Assembly: GCA_030248065.1 (NCBI GenBank)
Contig: JASAMV010006835.1
Span: forward strand, 124,001-188,000
DNA from: Rhynchonema sp. JSB1_4
Taxonomy: Eukaryota > Nematoda > Chromadorea > Monhysterida > Xyalidae
Length of the DNA: 64,000 nucleotides
Direction: 5' to 3'
The stretch's first letter is position 1, and each line of letters begins with the position of its first letter. Position numbers and translations under genes: made by a program. This document shows positions 1 to 12,733 of the stretch, piece by piece. The notes beneath the pieces were generated by a model. That model was given only the letters and a program-made list of their open reading frames with translations, did no database searches and was not told the DNA's origin.

Positions 1-258
1 ATTTGCTCCTTCTGCACATGACTCAAAAATTTTGACCAGTGAAAATTCGTTAAGTTTTAATTCGCGCCAGCTGAGACTGGTTTCCTTTCAGATTTCCCTC
101 CAGCAATGACACAGCTGTAAAGATAAAGTGGTACTCGTAACAAAATTATCGCAGAGAATGATTGTTTGTGTCAGAAGCGCCAGACAAAAACTAGTGCACT
201 ACATTTCAAACATCAGCAAACCACTAGAACTGTCTGCTTTAAGTTTTTTTGAAAATCT

Positions 259-412
259 CAAGGCCAGACTATACATACTTCGTTCTCTGAAAGAACTGAG
301 AACAAATTCTTGTGTGGTGACTGGCTGCTGTACGCGCGACAGCCAATCAGCGCGCGAGAATTTGTTCTCTGTTCTCTCAGAGAACGAAGTATCTTGTTAG
401 GACTTCACAGTT
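259..412. repeat. Hairpin MITE, family B, copy 1 (degenerate)
   Basis: Imperfect inverted repeat. The left arm begins AAGGCC..ATACTTCGTTCTCT and the right arm ends AGAGAACGAAGTAT..TTAGGACTT. The inner arms carry AGAACAAATTCT and AGAATTTGTTCT, and the loop side reads GCCAATCAGCGCGCGAG. A much better preserved relative lies at about 24927-25072. No transposase is encoded. The small ORFs crossing this segment come from the repeat and are not genes. Confidence 0.75.
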
Positions 413-1303
413 TGTTTGTAAGGAAAAGTCAGGGGACCAAACCACACCAGACCAGTACTTTAGTGCTCAACTACGACCAGCCCACCGGCCAAATTGCTAC
501 ATTTGATTTAGTTTGTAAATGCATAAATAAAAATAAATATAAAACCCTTTGACACTTCTGCAGTTAGAATGCAGAACTAAAGTTTTTAAAAATGGACGTT
601 CCGGACTCGTTTCAAAACCAAAATAAACAAACTAGTTTTTCCGCAAACGAACACAGCCAAAAAATTAAGCGTTCCAGTGGCTCCGCATTTTAAATTCGAC
701 ACAAAAGTGACTTCATCCCTTTACATGAAGCTGACCATACACCACACCTGGTGAGCAATGGTCCTCCGTTAGTCTTCATCTGCTGACGGGGATGTGGGAC
801 GCGTGATTTTGCCGACAAGTTTTGCATATTTATGTACCACAGGAACTTATGCAAATCGTCGTCATGAATCGACATGGCTGGCCAAGTGACATGAACTTCC
901 GACCCCAAAAAGTCTATTTTCGGCTTAAACTCAAATCATGCCTCACTCGATACGAACATCAATTTACAGTATGTCAAGTGCGGACACGCCACATTTTTAA
1001 AGATATCGTCTGGTTGGAACGGTTCATCGGCAGTCTTGGTGAAACCATATGAACACACACAATGTTCAGCTGATGGAAATGGGAAGGACGCTTTCCCCAC
1101 ACAACAGCACACACCATCATTCATCAGCAACTCTCTTTTCAGACACTCACCTTAACAGCAACATCTACGACCACATGACGCCACTGAGAAGCTCAATACC
1201 GCACAGTATTTTTATTTCAGACTCATACTAAGCAACACATAATTAACAATTACATAAAGATGAAAAAACGAAATAAAAGAGAAGATACGAATGCACCACT
1301 AAC
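413..1303. other. Non-coding stretch, nothing recognised
   Basis: AT-rich sequence with frequent stops in all frames and only short ORFs without family resemblance. A reverse-strand ORF near 936-1130 could hide an exon following the 1304 splice donor, but no convincing acceptor and phase were found. Confidence 0.4.
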
Positions 1304-4300
1304 CTCATGGTCAGCAACGCTCCGGGTTCCTGATACTCTGGCATGTTGTTGTTGCGTTTGGCGCTTCGCGCTGCGACTGGTAGTGTGGTCTTGCGCTGAA
1401 AAATGTTACCATACCGAAGCTAAAACAATGAATGCATAAGTTTAGGTGGTGAAACATTAACTTACATGGCACATATCTACGTTGCTCGGAAGGATGTTTG
1501 AGTTGGATTCGTTCTGTGATCCGTATCGCCTGAAGATGCCTGCCATGCCTGAAAAGTTAGGTAGATTTTCAGTATTGAGTAAGTAAATAATGTTAAGCCT
1601 GAAGACACTTCATAAGCTTCAGCCTAACCTTCCGACATGCCCTCACTCAGGAAGGACACGGTCGAAACTTTTTTCGGCGGCGCCGAAATCTTTCGTTTCG
1701 ACCCTGTCGCAGCCCCCTGGGAGTGATGGGCCGCAGCACGGTGGGCCGCCATTTTTGGACGACGCCAAAATAAGTGAATGATTTTGAAAGAACCTTTCTA
1801 TTTTAATTTGTCTGGCGGATAAGAAGATATCACATGGCGAATGCGCCTCCCTCGAAGGATATGGGGCCACTTTGTTTTTGCGTTATCTGTACTGAGAAAT
1901 GGACAAGCAGCTTGCGAAATTGCACAGTATATTCTGCGATTGGTAGGCATATTCTGACGTCAGGTGCTTACAGTTGAGCATTTGAAGAACACAAAATTGT
2001 TTTATTTTCTTTAAAGTACGAATACGTATAATTCAGTCCGGTTCTACAGCGGGCCCTTGATATCAAAATCCGGCCCTGTTACCAGCGTGCAGACGCAAGA
2101 AGAAACGCAATCTCGGCGCGCATCAGTTGACGAAAGTATGGTTATCTTTTCAATTCATGAAATTAACACGATAAACAACGCGGAGCGCTCTAACGACAGG
2201 GCATCAATTCGTGGTTAGAGTTGCCCAAAAGATACCATAGTACCCAAAGTAAAAACAAATAGATTGGTTGCAGGGCAGCTAGTATACCTATATCCCGTCC
2301 TGGCCATTCAACTGCATACAGTATGTCAGACCCTCCGAGCGATAATAAAGCTGACTTTATCTCTCAAAATGGCCAGCTGAACTGAGTCTGGCTAGAAAAA
2401 AGACCGAACAAATGCAGCGTATGCTATTCCCTTAGTTGTGTACATGTTGAAGCGGCTGGTTATCTTTGGGACCATGCCTCAAACGGTGGGACGAACCCTT
2501 AGAGCATGCATTAAAATGCTGGCCTCGGGTGACCCCAAGAAATGGCGAAAAAAAACGAACCAAAAAAGACAAAAGATGCGCGAAACCCGACTGGTATATT
2601 TATTACGACGCAAGCGCACGCCGTCACGGAACGCGAAACTATTGTTGTCTGTTTTTTGGTTTCGAAAAAACACAGTTTTATGTGCGTGTTCACTTCACTA
2701 TCACCTTTATGTGCCTGGTTTTTCGCCAGATGGCAAAGTTATGCTATTCAAATTCACGCGACTAAAGTGGGCCAAAGTGTGGGCATTGGGACACACAGGT
2801 TTAAAAGTGCTATGCATGTATATATGTGGAAATGCAGTTATAATTTTACAGTGTCAAACAAACAAGTGAAAAATGAACTGTCAAGCGAGACCAGCATAAT
2901 AGTACAGTACTGCGGTTATAGTTCAAATGCGCTGTCTTTAGTACAACTGGGTAGCTTTTCCGCAAAAAAACGTCTATGAAATGAGTCAATGCAAGAATCG
3001 CAACAAGTGTGAAACTCATGCCTTTGACCAAGTATTCTCTTAGTTTAGTGACAGCTTACGCCTTGGCGTATCCATATCCATCCGCCTTATCGTATGATGC
3101 TTGTTTCCAGTCAGAAATAATAAAATCAAAAAATTTTGCCTAAATTTCCTACGACTGACCATCATAAACGTGGTATGCCAGCAAGATTCAGAACCGGACA
3201 AGGAAATTGTGTTAACCCAAGCTTTGTAAATACGTACAATATTTGACCCTCTGATCCCTTGGGTTCTAGCACATTTTAGACCACAAGCACACTGACTGGT
3301 ACGCTGCTTAGAGTAGTCTGAGCACAGTAGTGCGCCTACTTGTGAAACTATACGTCGATTGGAAAACAAAGCGACAACAAAAAGCAAAGAACACAATCTT
3401 GGAAACCCGCACTTTCGGGCGTTGGTTGGTTGCAAACAGAGGAAACTATGTATCTTAAAAATGATGAAACCATGGTGTCCAACTCATCATAAAGTTTTAC
3501 ATAACACATGACCGGCAGAACAAAATTAAAAACAATTGGTAACGGTCTCGGAATCTCAATCCTTATTGTTTATGCTTACTGCTGATGCTCATTCATCCCA
3601 GCGTTTCCCTGATCACACGAAAAGGAGTCTATTTGTGGACCCATGATCAGTTGGGCTTTGCAACCACCAAAGCCGCAGTATAAGCTTCAGTAGCTATGAA
3701 AATTACTTCCAACTTTCATTGGCCTCGACTGTTTGAAAGTGGACCTACCCAGTTTGTCAGCACCTGATTAGCACATGAAGATACAACACCCTGCACCACA
3801 CAAACCATTGCGTTGTCTGAAAAAGAGTAGTTTCTTGGGCATCAGGTTTATGATTTAGAAAGTTCCCATGAAAAAATCGGCAAATACATGCCCAGGAAGC
3901 TATTCCTGCCAGATAAGTGCTTGCCCCTTCTGTACCCTACATTGAGTATCCTCATGAAAACATACATAACAGCTAAAACGCGCGAGCCCTCAACAAATGG
4001 GGTCGAACGGAAAGCAACTGCAACAGACTCTGGTGCTCGAAGAGTGGTTCTGTTCTGCTGCAAGGGGCCGTGAAAAATATGGTTCAGGCAGACAAAATGG
4101 AAGTGTCTAGCACGATGGGACGATAATAATAACAACAAATCAAGCTGAGCGAAACATGCACGTACATACCACTTGCAAGCCCAAGTTGGTTCTCACCACA
4201 AACACCGAGATCATGGTTCCATATGGATTTAACGTGATGGAAACCGAGAAAACGATAGATCTTGCTGTGACCTGTGTATGAATTCAAAACAGCTAGCGAA

Positions 4301-6290
4301 CCATTAGCAAGCCCAGTGACCTGGAGAACGAAACAAATCGACCCCAACAACAACAACTGTGTGGTCAATGACTTACATATGGGTAACAAGTCGAACAAAT
4401 GTGCTGGGGGACGGACGCATGGATATTTCGGTCCACAAAGGGTGTCATGTACGCTCAATTGAATTTTCGGTGTTTTCCTACGTGCGCGATCGGTAAAATT
4501 CAATTTCTAAGTGAATCCCCCACCACATGTACAAACTGCAGAGATAACAGAATTCGTTTCTTCCGAAAGTCAATGTCATCGCTGCGAAGCGACCACAAGG
4601 ACTGTGAAAGACATCGAGCATGCAGCAAGCGTTCAAAAAATTCTTCTCCCAACCTTGCCTGCTAGGTTAGCAAGATGCTCAATAATGCCGCGAAAGAGGC
4701 CCCAGCAGCAGCACATGTAAACAAAAAACGTGTCATAAGAATATATAAATAAACTCTGCCGAGTGTGCGGTGAGAAAAATAGCGCACTTTGCAAGGAAAT
4801 ACTGAATATTTATGATGATACCCAAACAACAGCTCTGATTCAGTGCAAATTGAGGGGTCTTGGGAGCAGACAGAACTCATTGGCATCAAATTCAGTTTGT
4901 ACCCAAGGAGGGGCCCAAACTCAGGCTTTTTGCGGAGGGGCTTCAAATTTCCATTCGAAACCATGGTTTTGCGCTGCATAAATCTGTCCCCGAGGCGACA
5001 GTATTTGACTGTCGTATATTTACCCAATTGATAATGTTTGAAAATTTAGGAAATGTTCCGTCACAAACTCACCGTTTCAATCCGATACTTGTCCGAAACC
5101 TGCGGTGTCAGCGAAAAAACATGAGGGAATATAGCTCGTGTACATTGTATTAAATGATCTGTTCATGTGCAAATGGATGCTAACGGCACGATAAACAGAC
5201 CAAACCAGGGAGAAACATAATAAAGTGTCGAATTCGACACACATATACCTACTTCTCGAACCCCAAAATTTTCCGGACTTTGCCTTCCCCAGACCTGTTA
5301 CGCACCGGAGCATACAGTGACACTATTATGGCGTGATTGCTGTAGGCCTGCTTGTAGTGTTAACTATGCAGCATGTATTCTATAGGTGATACCTTACAGG
5401 TCGCATGGTGCGCTTACTTTTGGCCGAATATTGAGGGCGCACTTGGAACAAAATTTTGTCAAATTTCGGTAGAACGGTCAGTTCTGAGTCAACGACCGGG
5501 AATAAACTGGGCTCGGTAGCTTTGGACTTGGCCCCAAGAAAATTTCTAGAATATCCTGTCAATCTATGCATACACTGATGTGAGAAGCAAACAAACATGG
5601 TGTGCGGCACTGAATTGCGGCAAGTCACTGGACCATTTCAGTTCGTGTTCAGAGAGACTGCATGACGTGAGATACATACCTGATGTACGGTAAGTAGGAA
5701 TTGGTACACATACCGGTTCGCTCAGGCATGGACCTTCTTAGATAGATTATTATAAGCATGACTTCAGTTAATATTTGACGCTACCGATTGGTTTTTGTGA
5801 TATACTGTAGGTATATGGGAGCTGTCTTGTGACCTAAAAGTGTTCTCTCTCGTCACGGGTGCTGTACAGTATACCTGGCTGAAAGAAGGGAAAATCGCCA
5901 ATCATTCCAAATCGTGTTTGACCTGGTTTCCTAATGTGCCAATTCAGTGCTGCGCATCTGCCCCGGCTAAACGGATACCATTATGACTTTGCCTCCTAAT
6001 TCAAGACCCCATTACTGGAAATCGCCACAGCGGTTGTATACATGTATAAGTATACGCGCGGGTGGAAAAAGAAAGACCAAGTTAGACATCGCATGGCTTT
6101 GTTGAACACTGTCAAACCACAACATATTGGAGGGTGATCACGGTTAGGAGACTCCGGTGCGGATACAACTCAATTCGGCGCACCATGTGTGGTGGACCCG
6201 TTGGTTGACTTACCCTGCGGGTGTTGCCCGATGCCCCGTATCGATGCGCTGGCTTGAAACATTTGTTGATCATATGAGGTGTTCACGTAA
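1304..6290 (-). CDS. Candidate three-exon fragment of an unrecognised protein
   Basis: Three minus-strand segments join in phase: 6290-6214 (donor CAGG|GTAAGT), 1548-1466 (acceptor TTTTCAG, donor CAT|GTAAGT) and 1395-1304 (acceptor TTTTTCAG, donor GAG|GTTAGT). They read without a stop and contain SYDQQMFQASASIRGIGQHP, MAGIFRRYGSQNESNSN and RSAKRNNNMPEYQEP. The composition is rich in N, S, R and Q, which suggests a disordered tail. No domain is recognised. The first intron would be about 4.7 kb. The chain lies downstream of the Kv stop codon on the same strand, so it could be an independent gene continuing past the window start or an alternative 3' part of the Kv unit. A further exon-like segment with donor GAAG|GTGAGT lies at about 7812-7884 but does not join in phase directly. 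The case rests on splice signals and phase alone. Confidence 0.35.
1661..1706. repeat. Small imperfect hairpin
   Basis: GGTCGAAA and TTTCGACC enclose a second stem, TCGGCGGCGCCGAAA. It lies in a G+C-rich patch of otherwise non-coding sequence. No function is assigned. Confidence 0.4.
1707..6213. other. Long non-coding stretch (intron or spacer)
   Basis: No protein family is recognised on either strand. The longest ORFs here (2438-2869 and 2542-2979 plus, 3040-3435 and 4084-4503 minus) are unlike known families and overlap each other in different frames. One segment at about 4170-4321 minus has an acceptor-like CTCCAG and a donor-like GTATGT and stays open between them. It does not join in phase with the candidate exons on either side, so it is not called. 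Confidence 0.4.
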
Positions 6291-6823
6291 CTGTTGAGTA
6301 GGGCATTCAAGAAATTGTTATCATAACAAACGATTGCTCCGGTTAAACTCAACACGATACCTCTCTGTTTCGTTTACCACCAAGGTTGAGAATGTATATA
6401 TGTGGTTGTTGTTTATTATAATCAAGTCAGCTACATAGTAGATGTGGCTCGCAAATTTCTTGTCTCACATTCTGTTTCCACACTTGAGAAGCAGGAAAAT
6501 GAGGACCGTGTGAGTGCACCTAGATTTACAGCAGACACCTTTTCACAATTTCCCAATAATTTATTCTGCGCTGTACTTGTGGGATTAATCAAGGAAACTT
6601 GAGACCGAGGGCCATGAAGCGAGAACAACAATGGCTCAGACAATTAGTCTGGCAACAAACGTTTCAGTGGGATAGCATCTGGAGTGCTGACTTGTGGTTT
6701 TCAACGATATACATGTGTTGTAGATTTCTATTTTTAAAGGCAACACTGTATGTACTTCCCCTTGAATAGTAACAAAACACCTTGGAATACCTTCTATGTA
6801 TAGTAACAAAGCCCATGCATAAC

Positions 6824-7309
6824 CAGGGTTGGGCAAAAAAACGTTTTTTTTCAAAAATTTATTTTTTAAAAATATAGTCTTTTAAGATAAAACTTTTTTC
6901 AAAAAAACGCCCAGATGCCCAAAACATGCCCCCAAGAAGTTTGAAAGGTGCGTTTTGGGAAGAAAGGACGGCTGAACAAACCATGTGTGTTATAAGGCAT
7001 AAAACGTGTTTCAACCGTTTTCTAGCAAGTTCCAAACTTTGCGGGTTGGTCCACATCATCTAACCAAATTTGGCAGGGGGTTCAACCATGAAAGTCAAAC
7101 TCCGTATATCGCCGTATTTAGACAAAGTGAAAATTGGTCGAAGTCTTTTTGACAATTATTGGACAAGAAAATTGATTTTCCTTGAAAATTCGGGTACCTT
7201 CCTTGAAAAATCAAGGAAAATCAGGGTTTAGAAAAACGAAAAACGACCCAGGCGCTTTTTAAGACGTCGTTTTTTTAAATGAAAACGCCGTGGTTTTTTG
7301 CCCAACCTG
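6824..7309. mobile_element. hAT-like non-autonomous element
   Basis: The left end CAGGGTTGGGCAAAAAA is mirrored by the right end TTTTTTGCCCAACCTG, the kind of CAG..CTG terminus seen in hAT elements. The roughly 486-bp interior is very AT-rich with A/T runs and has no transposase ORF. The 8-bp flanks do not match (TGCATAAC on the left, CTTTGTCA on the right), so the target duplication has decayed or one end has been rearranged. Confidence 0.65.
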
Positions 7310-8148
7310 CTTTGTCAGAAAGACAATTGCTTAAAACCCAGTGAGACAAAAGTAATTTTCTAGTCCGATGAATCCGTCATTTCTAATAAGGAATGCATGC
7401 AAGTTTTTTTGCAGACCTCTCTTCACTCTTACGCTTCAATGGTAATCAAAGGTGAAATATTGCGCGCGGCGTCGGTTTGAAAAAGCACAGCCCTTCCCAG
7501 TAAAGCTCACTACTCCTCCAGAAGCTTCATATTCCACACTGAAAGCAACTACAAGTCCCAGTCGTGGTGGCTCTCAACACCAACTGTCCCCAGCTGATTA
7601 AGAACAACATTTACATATAGAAGCTTGTATGGTTAATTTGAATTTGAAATGACATATCGCCCCGTACTCCTCGCAAGATCCAGGCTTTGTTTCAACGTTC
7701 TGTTATTTATCATCTATCGTAGCCTGAGATTTGTCTACATCAATTATAAACAAGTATCTGTCTGTAGGGACCCTTTAAACCAAACAAAGTTGGAACAGTT
7801 TTTCTCCGACTCACCTTCGACGTCCATGTCACCGGCCTGTTGGAAACGTCGCAGCATCTTCTCTCACAGATTGACGTGCTGAATTTCTGCTCAGGAGGCG
7901 GTGCGTAATTTCACAGAAAATAACCACTCTGGGTAACTGTCGGTGCAACGTGTTTCACAATAGCTGATGTTTCAGTCGAAGTTTGAAGTCCACGAGAAAT
8001 GAGTATGTACCCATGCATAATACAAAGTTATACCGAAATTATCTGCAAAGGGATTGTCCATGATTATTACTCGAAACGATGTTATTCTACCCAGCCAAAG
8101 TTGCGGGAGTCAAAAGGAAACATCGCACCAAATTCAGCGGTGCCACAG
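7310..8148. other. Non-coding stretch
   Basis: No recognised gene. One copy of the decamer TGATGTTTCA lies near 7965. An exon-like minus segment, about 7884-7812, has a strong donor GAAG|GTGAGT and could encode LRRFQQAGDMDVE, but it cannot be tied to neighbours in phase. Confidence 0.4.
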
Positions 8149-8275
8149 AGGGTGGAATTTTCGAAACGGTGTAGAGGTCAGTTGGGCGTAAAAGTCGTTA
8201 AATTCGTCAAAGCTCGTCGCATATATTACGTGAAACATTGCCGTTAGTAACGGGAATATGTTCAATAAACACCGA
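8149..8275. repeat. Hairpin MITE, family A, truncated copy
   Basis: It starts GGGTGGAATTTTCGAAACGG and runs through AGGTCAGTTGGGCG to the centre TGAAACATTGCCGTTAGTAACG, matching the left half and centre of the full copies at about 16207-16431 and 41848-42073. The right arm is lost after CACCGAGG. It lies downstream of the Kv gene's 3' end. Confidence 0.8.
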
Positions 8276-8780
8276 GGATCACACGAGACCCCCCCCCAAA
8301 AAAAAAGTAAAGTTGATCACCAAATCATGATTCATAAATTTATCTCAAACAATTCACGACACGAAACTGATTGAATTCACATGAGTGAACCACATGACAA
8401 AATCAACCGTAAAATAATAGTACCTGCTTGTGCGAATCGCTCGTGGTTGTGGTACACATCTGGGCTGAAGGCAATCGGATTATGATAACGACGTTATGCG
8501 TAAAAGATTATCAGCACCGACGTTGGCTCAGGTGCCAGACCAAAGACACAGATAATGCGCATTTGTTATGCAACCAGGCAAAATTATTCAATTAAAATTG
8601 TGCAAATAATATTTCCAGGCACTTCATAAAATCGGAGGCATTACATACTGTGCGTTGAAAATTATGCAATGCTATTATGCAAACAATCACGCAAAATATG
8701 AAGAAAAACCAGCTGTGGCCAGCCTTGACTGTGTTCAACCGTTAATCTCACAGGATGGCCGCAAAGAAATATGCCAATGA

Positions 8781-11700
8781 TCACGAAGATTCGTCCTCCG
8801 ACATTGATTCCGTAAATTTCTGCACCAAAATCGACACGGGCAACGCTGAGACCATCACTCCGAGCACGATGGTCACCGAACCCATTAGCTTGCCAACTGA
8901 AAACACGGCCAATGCATATAACATACTTACGGACTTGAACTCTATTGTCGCCACGACGTGTTACTGGTACAGTACTTTGCACTGATCCCAGAAGGTTCCC
9001 CCTTGGAAGCTCAATCAGGGAGCCTGCATTATTCATCAAAAAACGTAGTCTACAAATGGAAATGTCCGACATTGTTGTTCGTGTGGACTTTCAATGACCA
9101 AACCGGCTAGTATGGATGGACGCCACAAGCGAACCCATACAAAAGCGCTGCATTAGTGTTTTTGTGCTTCGCCGAAAAGCTGTTATTTGCAGCCGCCAAA
9201 TTTTGACGCGTTGGCCTTTATGATTAGGTGCTTGAGCATCACTCTCTTCCTATCTTTTGGTGCAGCCCGCCCGCGTTTTTGATAGCCAAAGGTTCTATAT
9301 CTCTTTAGCCACACACCCCTGTGTCAGGATAATCTTATTTATATGCGGGTCGGGAGTCGGGACGCCTTTTTTAGAAGCTTAACGAGGTGCAGAAAGGCAC
9401 TTGGCAGCTCTCAAAGTGGGGGCTCGAAAAATCAACCCATCGGAAATTAGGTCAGCAACTCACTAGCCGGTTCGTGTTGTGATCTTATTGCGATCATAAC
9501 ATGTGAACCAGCGTACTTTTTAACAAAATGGAGGTCTCAGAGGCACGGCTTCAACACAAATGTATGGCATCTTGTTTTAAGCAATGGGACCTGAGACTGA
9601 TGATTTGTTTGAGCATTGTGCACAGTCATTGTGATCGTACACCAAAGGGCAATTATAAGTCTGCTCACAGAGCTGACTAAAGTGCAGACTTTGATCAATG
9701 GCCGCGACGATAAGAATTGGCCTTGCTATTACCACTGAAAAACTGGTTCATTGTCGAATATAAGAATGGGAGTCAGACTCACGTATTGTTTGTGGCACGA
9801 TGTCACCGTAACCGACACTGCTCATGGTCACCAGGCACCACCACATTGCATCGAAGATCGACTAAAAAATGCAAAATTTAAAGATCGTTATTCTCACGAT
9901 GTCACAAATTGTGTGGAATTATGTGAAAAAGTGGTGAACTAATTCGATCGGTGCCATATCTCAAAGAATCAAGATCGGACGCTTTTTGATATACGGAATG
10001 AAAGTACTTCACAAAACGTCGCTTTGATTTGTCTTGTGATGAGTGCAAAGTCAGACCCGTCTATTGAAACATGTGGTACCAAGTCATGTACACGTGCAGT
10101 GCCAGTCTAACATCTGCTTACATCAAACTCGCCCATGTAAGCGTCGTCAGTGGTCAACGTCTCCAAATAGTAGACGGTCGTGGCACACAACACCAGTGCA
10201 ACGACCGCTATCATGAACACCGAGAACAGCTGCGTGGCCGATTTGTGCAGGATCGTGCCGAAACGCCGCAGCCCAACGCTGTACCTGTGAACCAGTGCAA
10301 CACCGTGTGGTAAGTATGTAGTAAAGAGTCGTACCCTGGGTCGCACGGTTGAATGAAGGGGTGCCCAGGGGACGGGCTGGTGTTCCTTTCTGTGTGTATG
10401 CGCGCGCATGCGAGAAACTCAACATGCACTTCACTCCTGTGCATTGCACTAACAGGAAAATTTTATGGCCAGTTGCTGAGGGAAAGCGAACATTGTGATG
10501 TCCAAAAAATCGGTTTTGAGATTTTGCCTGCAAATGGTGCTTAGAACGTTAGAACTGGTTAAAATCAATACATAAGCATAACAAACAAAGCACAAACATA
10601 TAAAAAATTGACGAAAACACACCTGGCTAGTTTGAGCACCCTGAAGACACGGAATATACGCATTATACGAAAGACCACCACCAAATTGGCGAGCAGCTGC
10701 AGACGCTCGTTGTTTTCCAGCACCAGACTCATGTCGATCACAACCTGGTGAAGAGAGCAGATATTTGCAACAAAAATTAACATGCGATGCAGTTTCTCAA
10801 AAAAAAGAAACATCATTGAAAAGTGAAGCCCTCAGAACTCAGAAAGTACCTCTATCCAAAAAGGCACGATGGCGATGAAATCGATTAGATTGAGTGGCGT
10901 CTTGAAGAAATGCCATTTTCGCGGCGCGACCATGAATCGAATCACATACTCGGCCGTGAAGTAGACCATACACACCCATTCGAGCAGCTCAAGACTGCGC
11001 ACAACCTGCTTGCCGTTTTGGCAGTCGTCCAGCTTTTTGACGTTCTCGGCTCGACGGGCCTGACGATAGAGATCAGTCTAAGTCGCTCCCAACTATTGCA
11101 TTGGCTAAATCTGCACACGTACATAGGTTTACTTGGTTACCAAACCGACATTTAAGCTGAACAATGTCGGCAAACTATACCGTCAGATGCGCGTTGAGTT
11201 TGCCAAATATTCTGAATATCCTGCGTATATCGGTGTGCATGGTCTGTGGATCACCCAGCCGCGGGTCGGGGCTGCCCGGTCGCCCACTAAGACCCATTCC
11301 AAGTGTCTTTGGCTTTTCGTTGCTCTCTTCATCTTCCACTTGAGTGTCATTTGATTCGGCGGTGGTTGAGTTGCTGTGACGTTTCCAACGTCGAAATCCG
11401 TCGGTGGACACGACGAAATGATGTTGTTGAAGTTCGTGCAGTCGCGCCGCTGAGACATGCGACAGATTCAAACGCTCGGCGGACACCGACACCTGGCGGC
11501 ATTCTTTGAACGAAGATAATGATCCCAATAGGAGGCCAACGAACGAGATGCAGATGAATGCTACTGCAATAACGGGCCAGTGTTAGATTCGTCTTTTACT
11601 GTGGGAATTTGTGATTGGGCTCCGTAGTGAGACAACTACTGGATGCCAAAACCATACGAATCACGACACAATCTGCAGCAGCTTACTTGACGCCAACATG

Positions 11701-12495
11701 AGCAATCGTGCCCAAACAGAACTGGTGGGATGATCCATCAGCTTGTGCACCACCTGTCTGAACTTGCCGCAACAGACTTTATCAAAGCCACTTTCCGGGG
11801 CCCAGTCGGTTTCTGCAATATCTTGTGTCATGAATCTCTGCAGTGTCCTTCCCGGTCGGAACTTAGGTCGTACTAAGCATGAGCCTGGGCCTGAATTTAG
11901 GCCTAACCGTACCTGATGAACAGTCATCATCATCACCATCCACTGGTCGTTCGTCGTACTTAAGTTGGTCTGGCACTTTCTTTCGGCAGCATTTCGCCAT
12001 ATCCCTAGTGGGAAAGGATTGCATGACATGGCAGTGGCAGCAAATTAAAGTTGAACGACCAAGAACAAATAAATTAGGCAGGAACGAACTCGCAACCGAG
12101 TTCCCAGAACTCAAGCTCGATTCTGAACTCCCATTTGCACAAATGCAACGGTCGATGCAGCTGACCGGTAATGTAGAAGTTGATGATGGCTTCGAACGCG
12201 GCGGGAGACCGAGCAAAGTAGTAGGAGTCCTCCTGCTCAAAGTACGCACCTGGAACCGGATCGCAGTTCATGCGTGCGTTATATGTACGTATGTAGAACA
12301 CGCGAAGCTGATTGAAAAATCTAAATGAGTCGAACCGGCTTCAAGACAACGTTCCTCATGTGATTTCAGGGTAAAATTGTGCAGATAGCCAGTCGGACGA
12401 CTCCTGATGGCCAACAACGGAAGACAGTAGTGCCGTCCACTGATGTTGAAACGTATGAATTCCTGAAACTGTTCCTGAAGAGTGTTTAAGCCCAT
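8781..12495 (-). CDS. Voltage-gated potassium channel alpha subunit (divergent Kv, Shab-like)
   Basis: Pore-forming subunit of a tetrameric plasma-membrane K+ channel. Nine exons join in perfect phase (1497 nt, 498 residues): 12495-12351, 12249-12097, 11812-11687, 11563-11181, 11059-10850, 10744-10623, 10284-10122, 9861-9783, 8896-8781. In order: T1/BTB domain ([19 protein letters not shown]), a CC pair, S1 ([14 protein letters not shown]), a long S1-S2 loop of about 110 residues, S2 ([12 protein letters not shown]), S3 ([14 protein letters not shown]), S4 ([16 protein letters not shown], six regularly spaced basic residues), S5, pore helix and filter (MSSVGYGD), S6 ([20 protein letters not shown]). 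The T1 domain has an HX5C..CC zinc-site pattern, which points to the non-Shaker classes. S2-S4 most resemble Shab/Kv2 and its silent relatives. The usual S6 PXP is PVS here, and the C-terminal tail is only about 15 residues. The ATG at 12495 is the first in frame; an upstream exon is possible. Confidence 0.9.
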
Positions 12496-12733
12496 GCTTC
12501 AGGCAAGAACGTTTCAGCGGATTTCAGGTTACCTGAAACGGACTGAAGCTCGCAACGGACCGTTTGAGGGCGTGCGCCTGCGCCGGTTTGCGTCTGGTTT
12601 GTGAATACCTGGGCAGTATTGATTGCACTGTCCCCAGCACCTCGCGTGCGCTGTCGCGTCGAAAAATGCCTGCCAACGTTGAACTTGGGACTGACTCATT
12701 ACACTTTGAGAAAGTAGCTATTCAATCGCTAAC

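Noticed and set aside
2438..2979. Overlapping plus-strand ORFs of 143-145 residues
   Set aside because: They occupy different frames of the same sequence, resemble no family and have no splice or codon-bias support.
4084..4503. 139-residue minus-strand ORF with an exon-like core (4170-4321)
   Set aside because: Does not join in phase to the neighbouring candidate exons and resembles nothing known.
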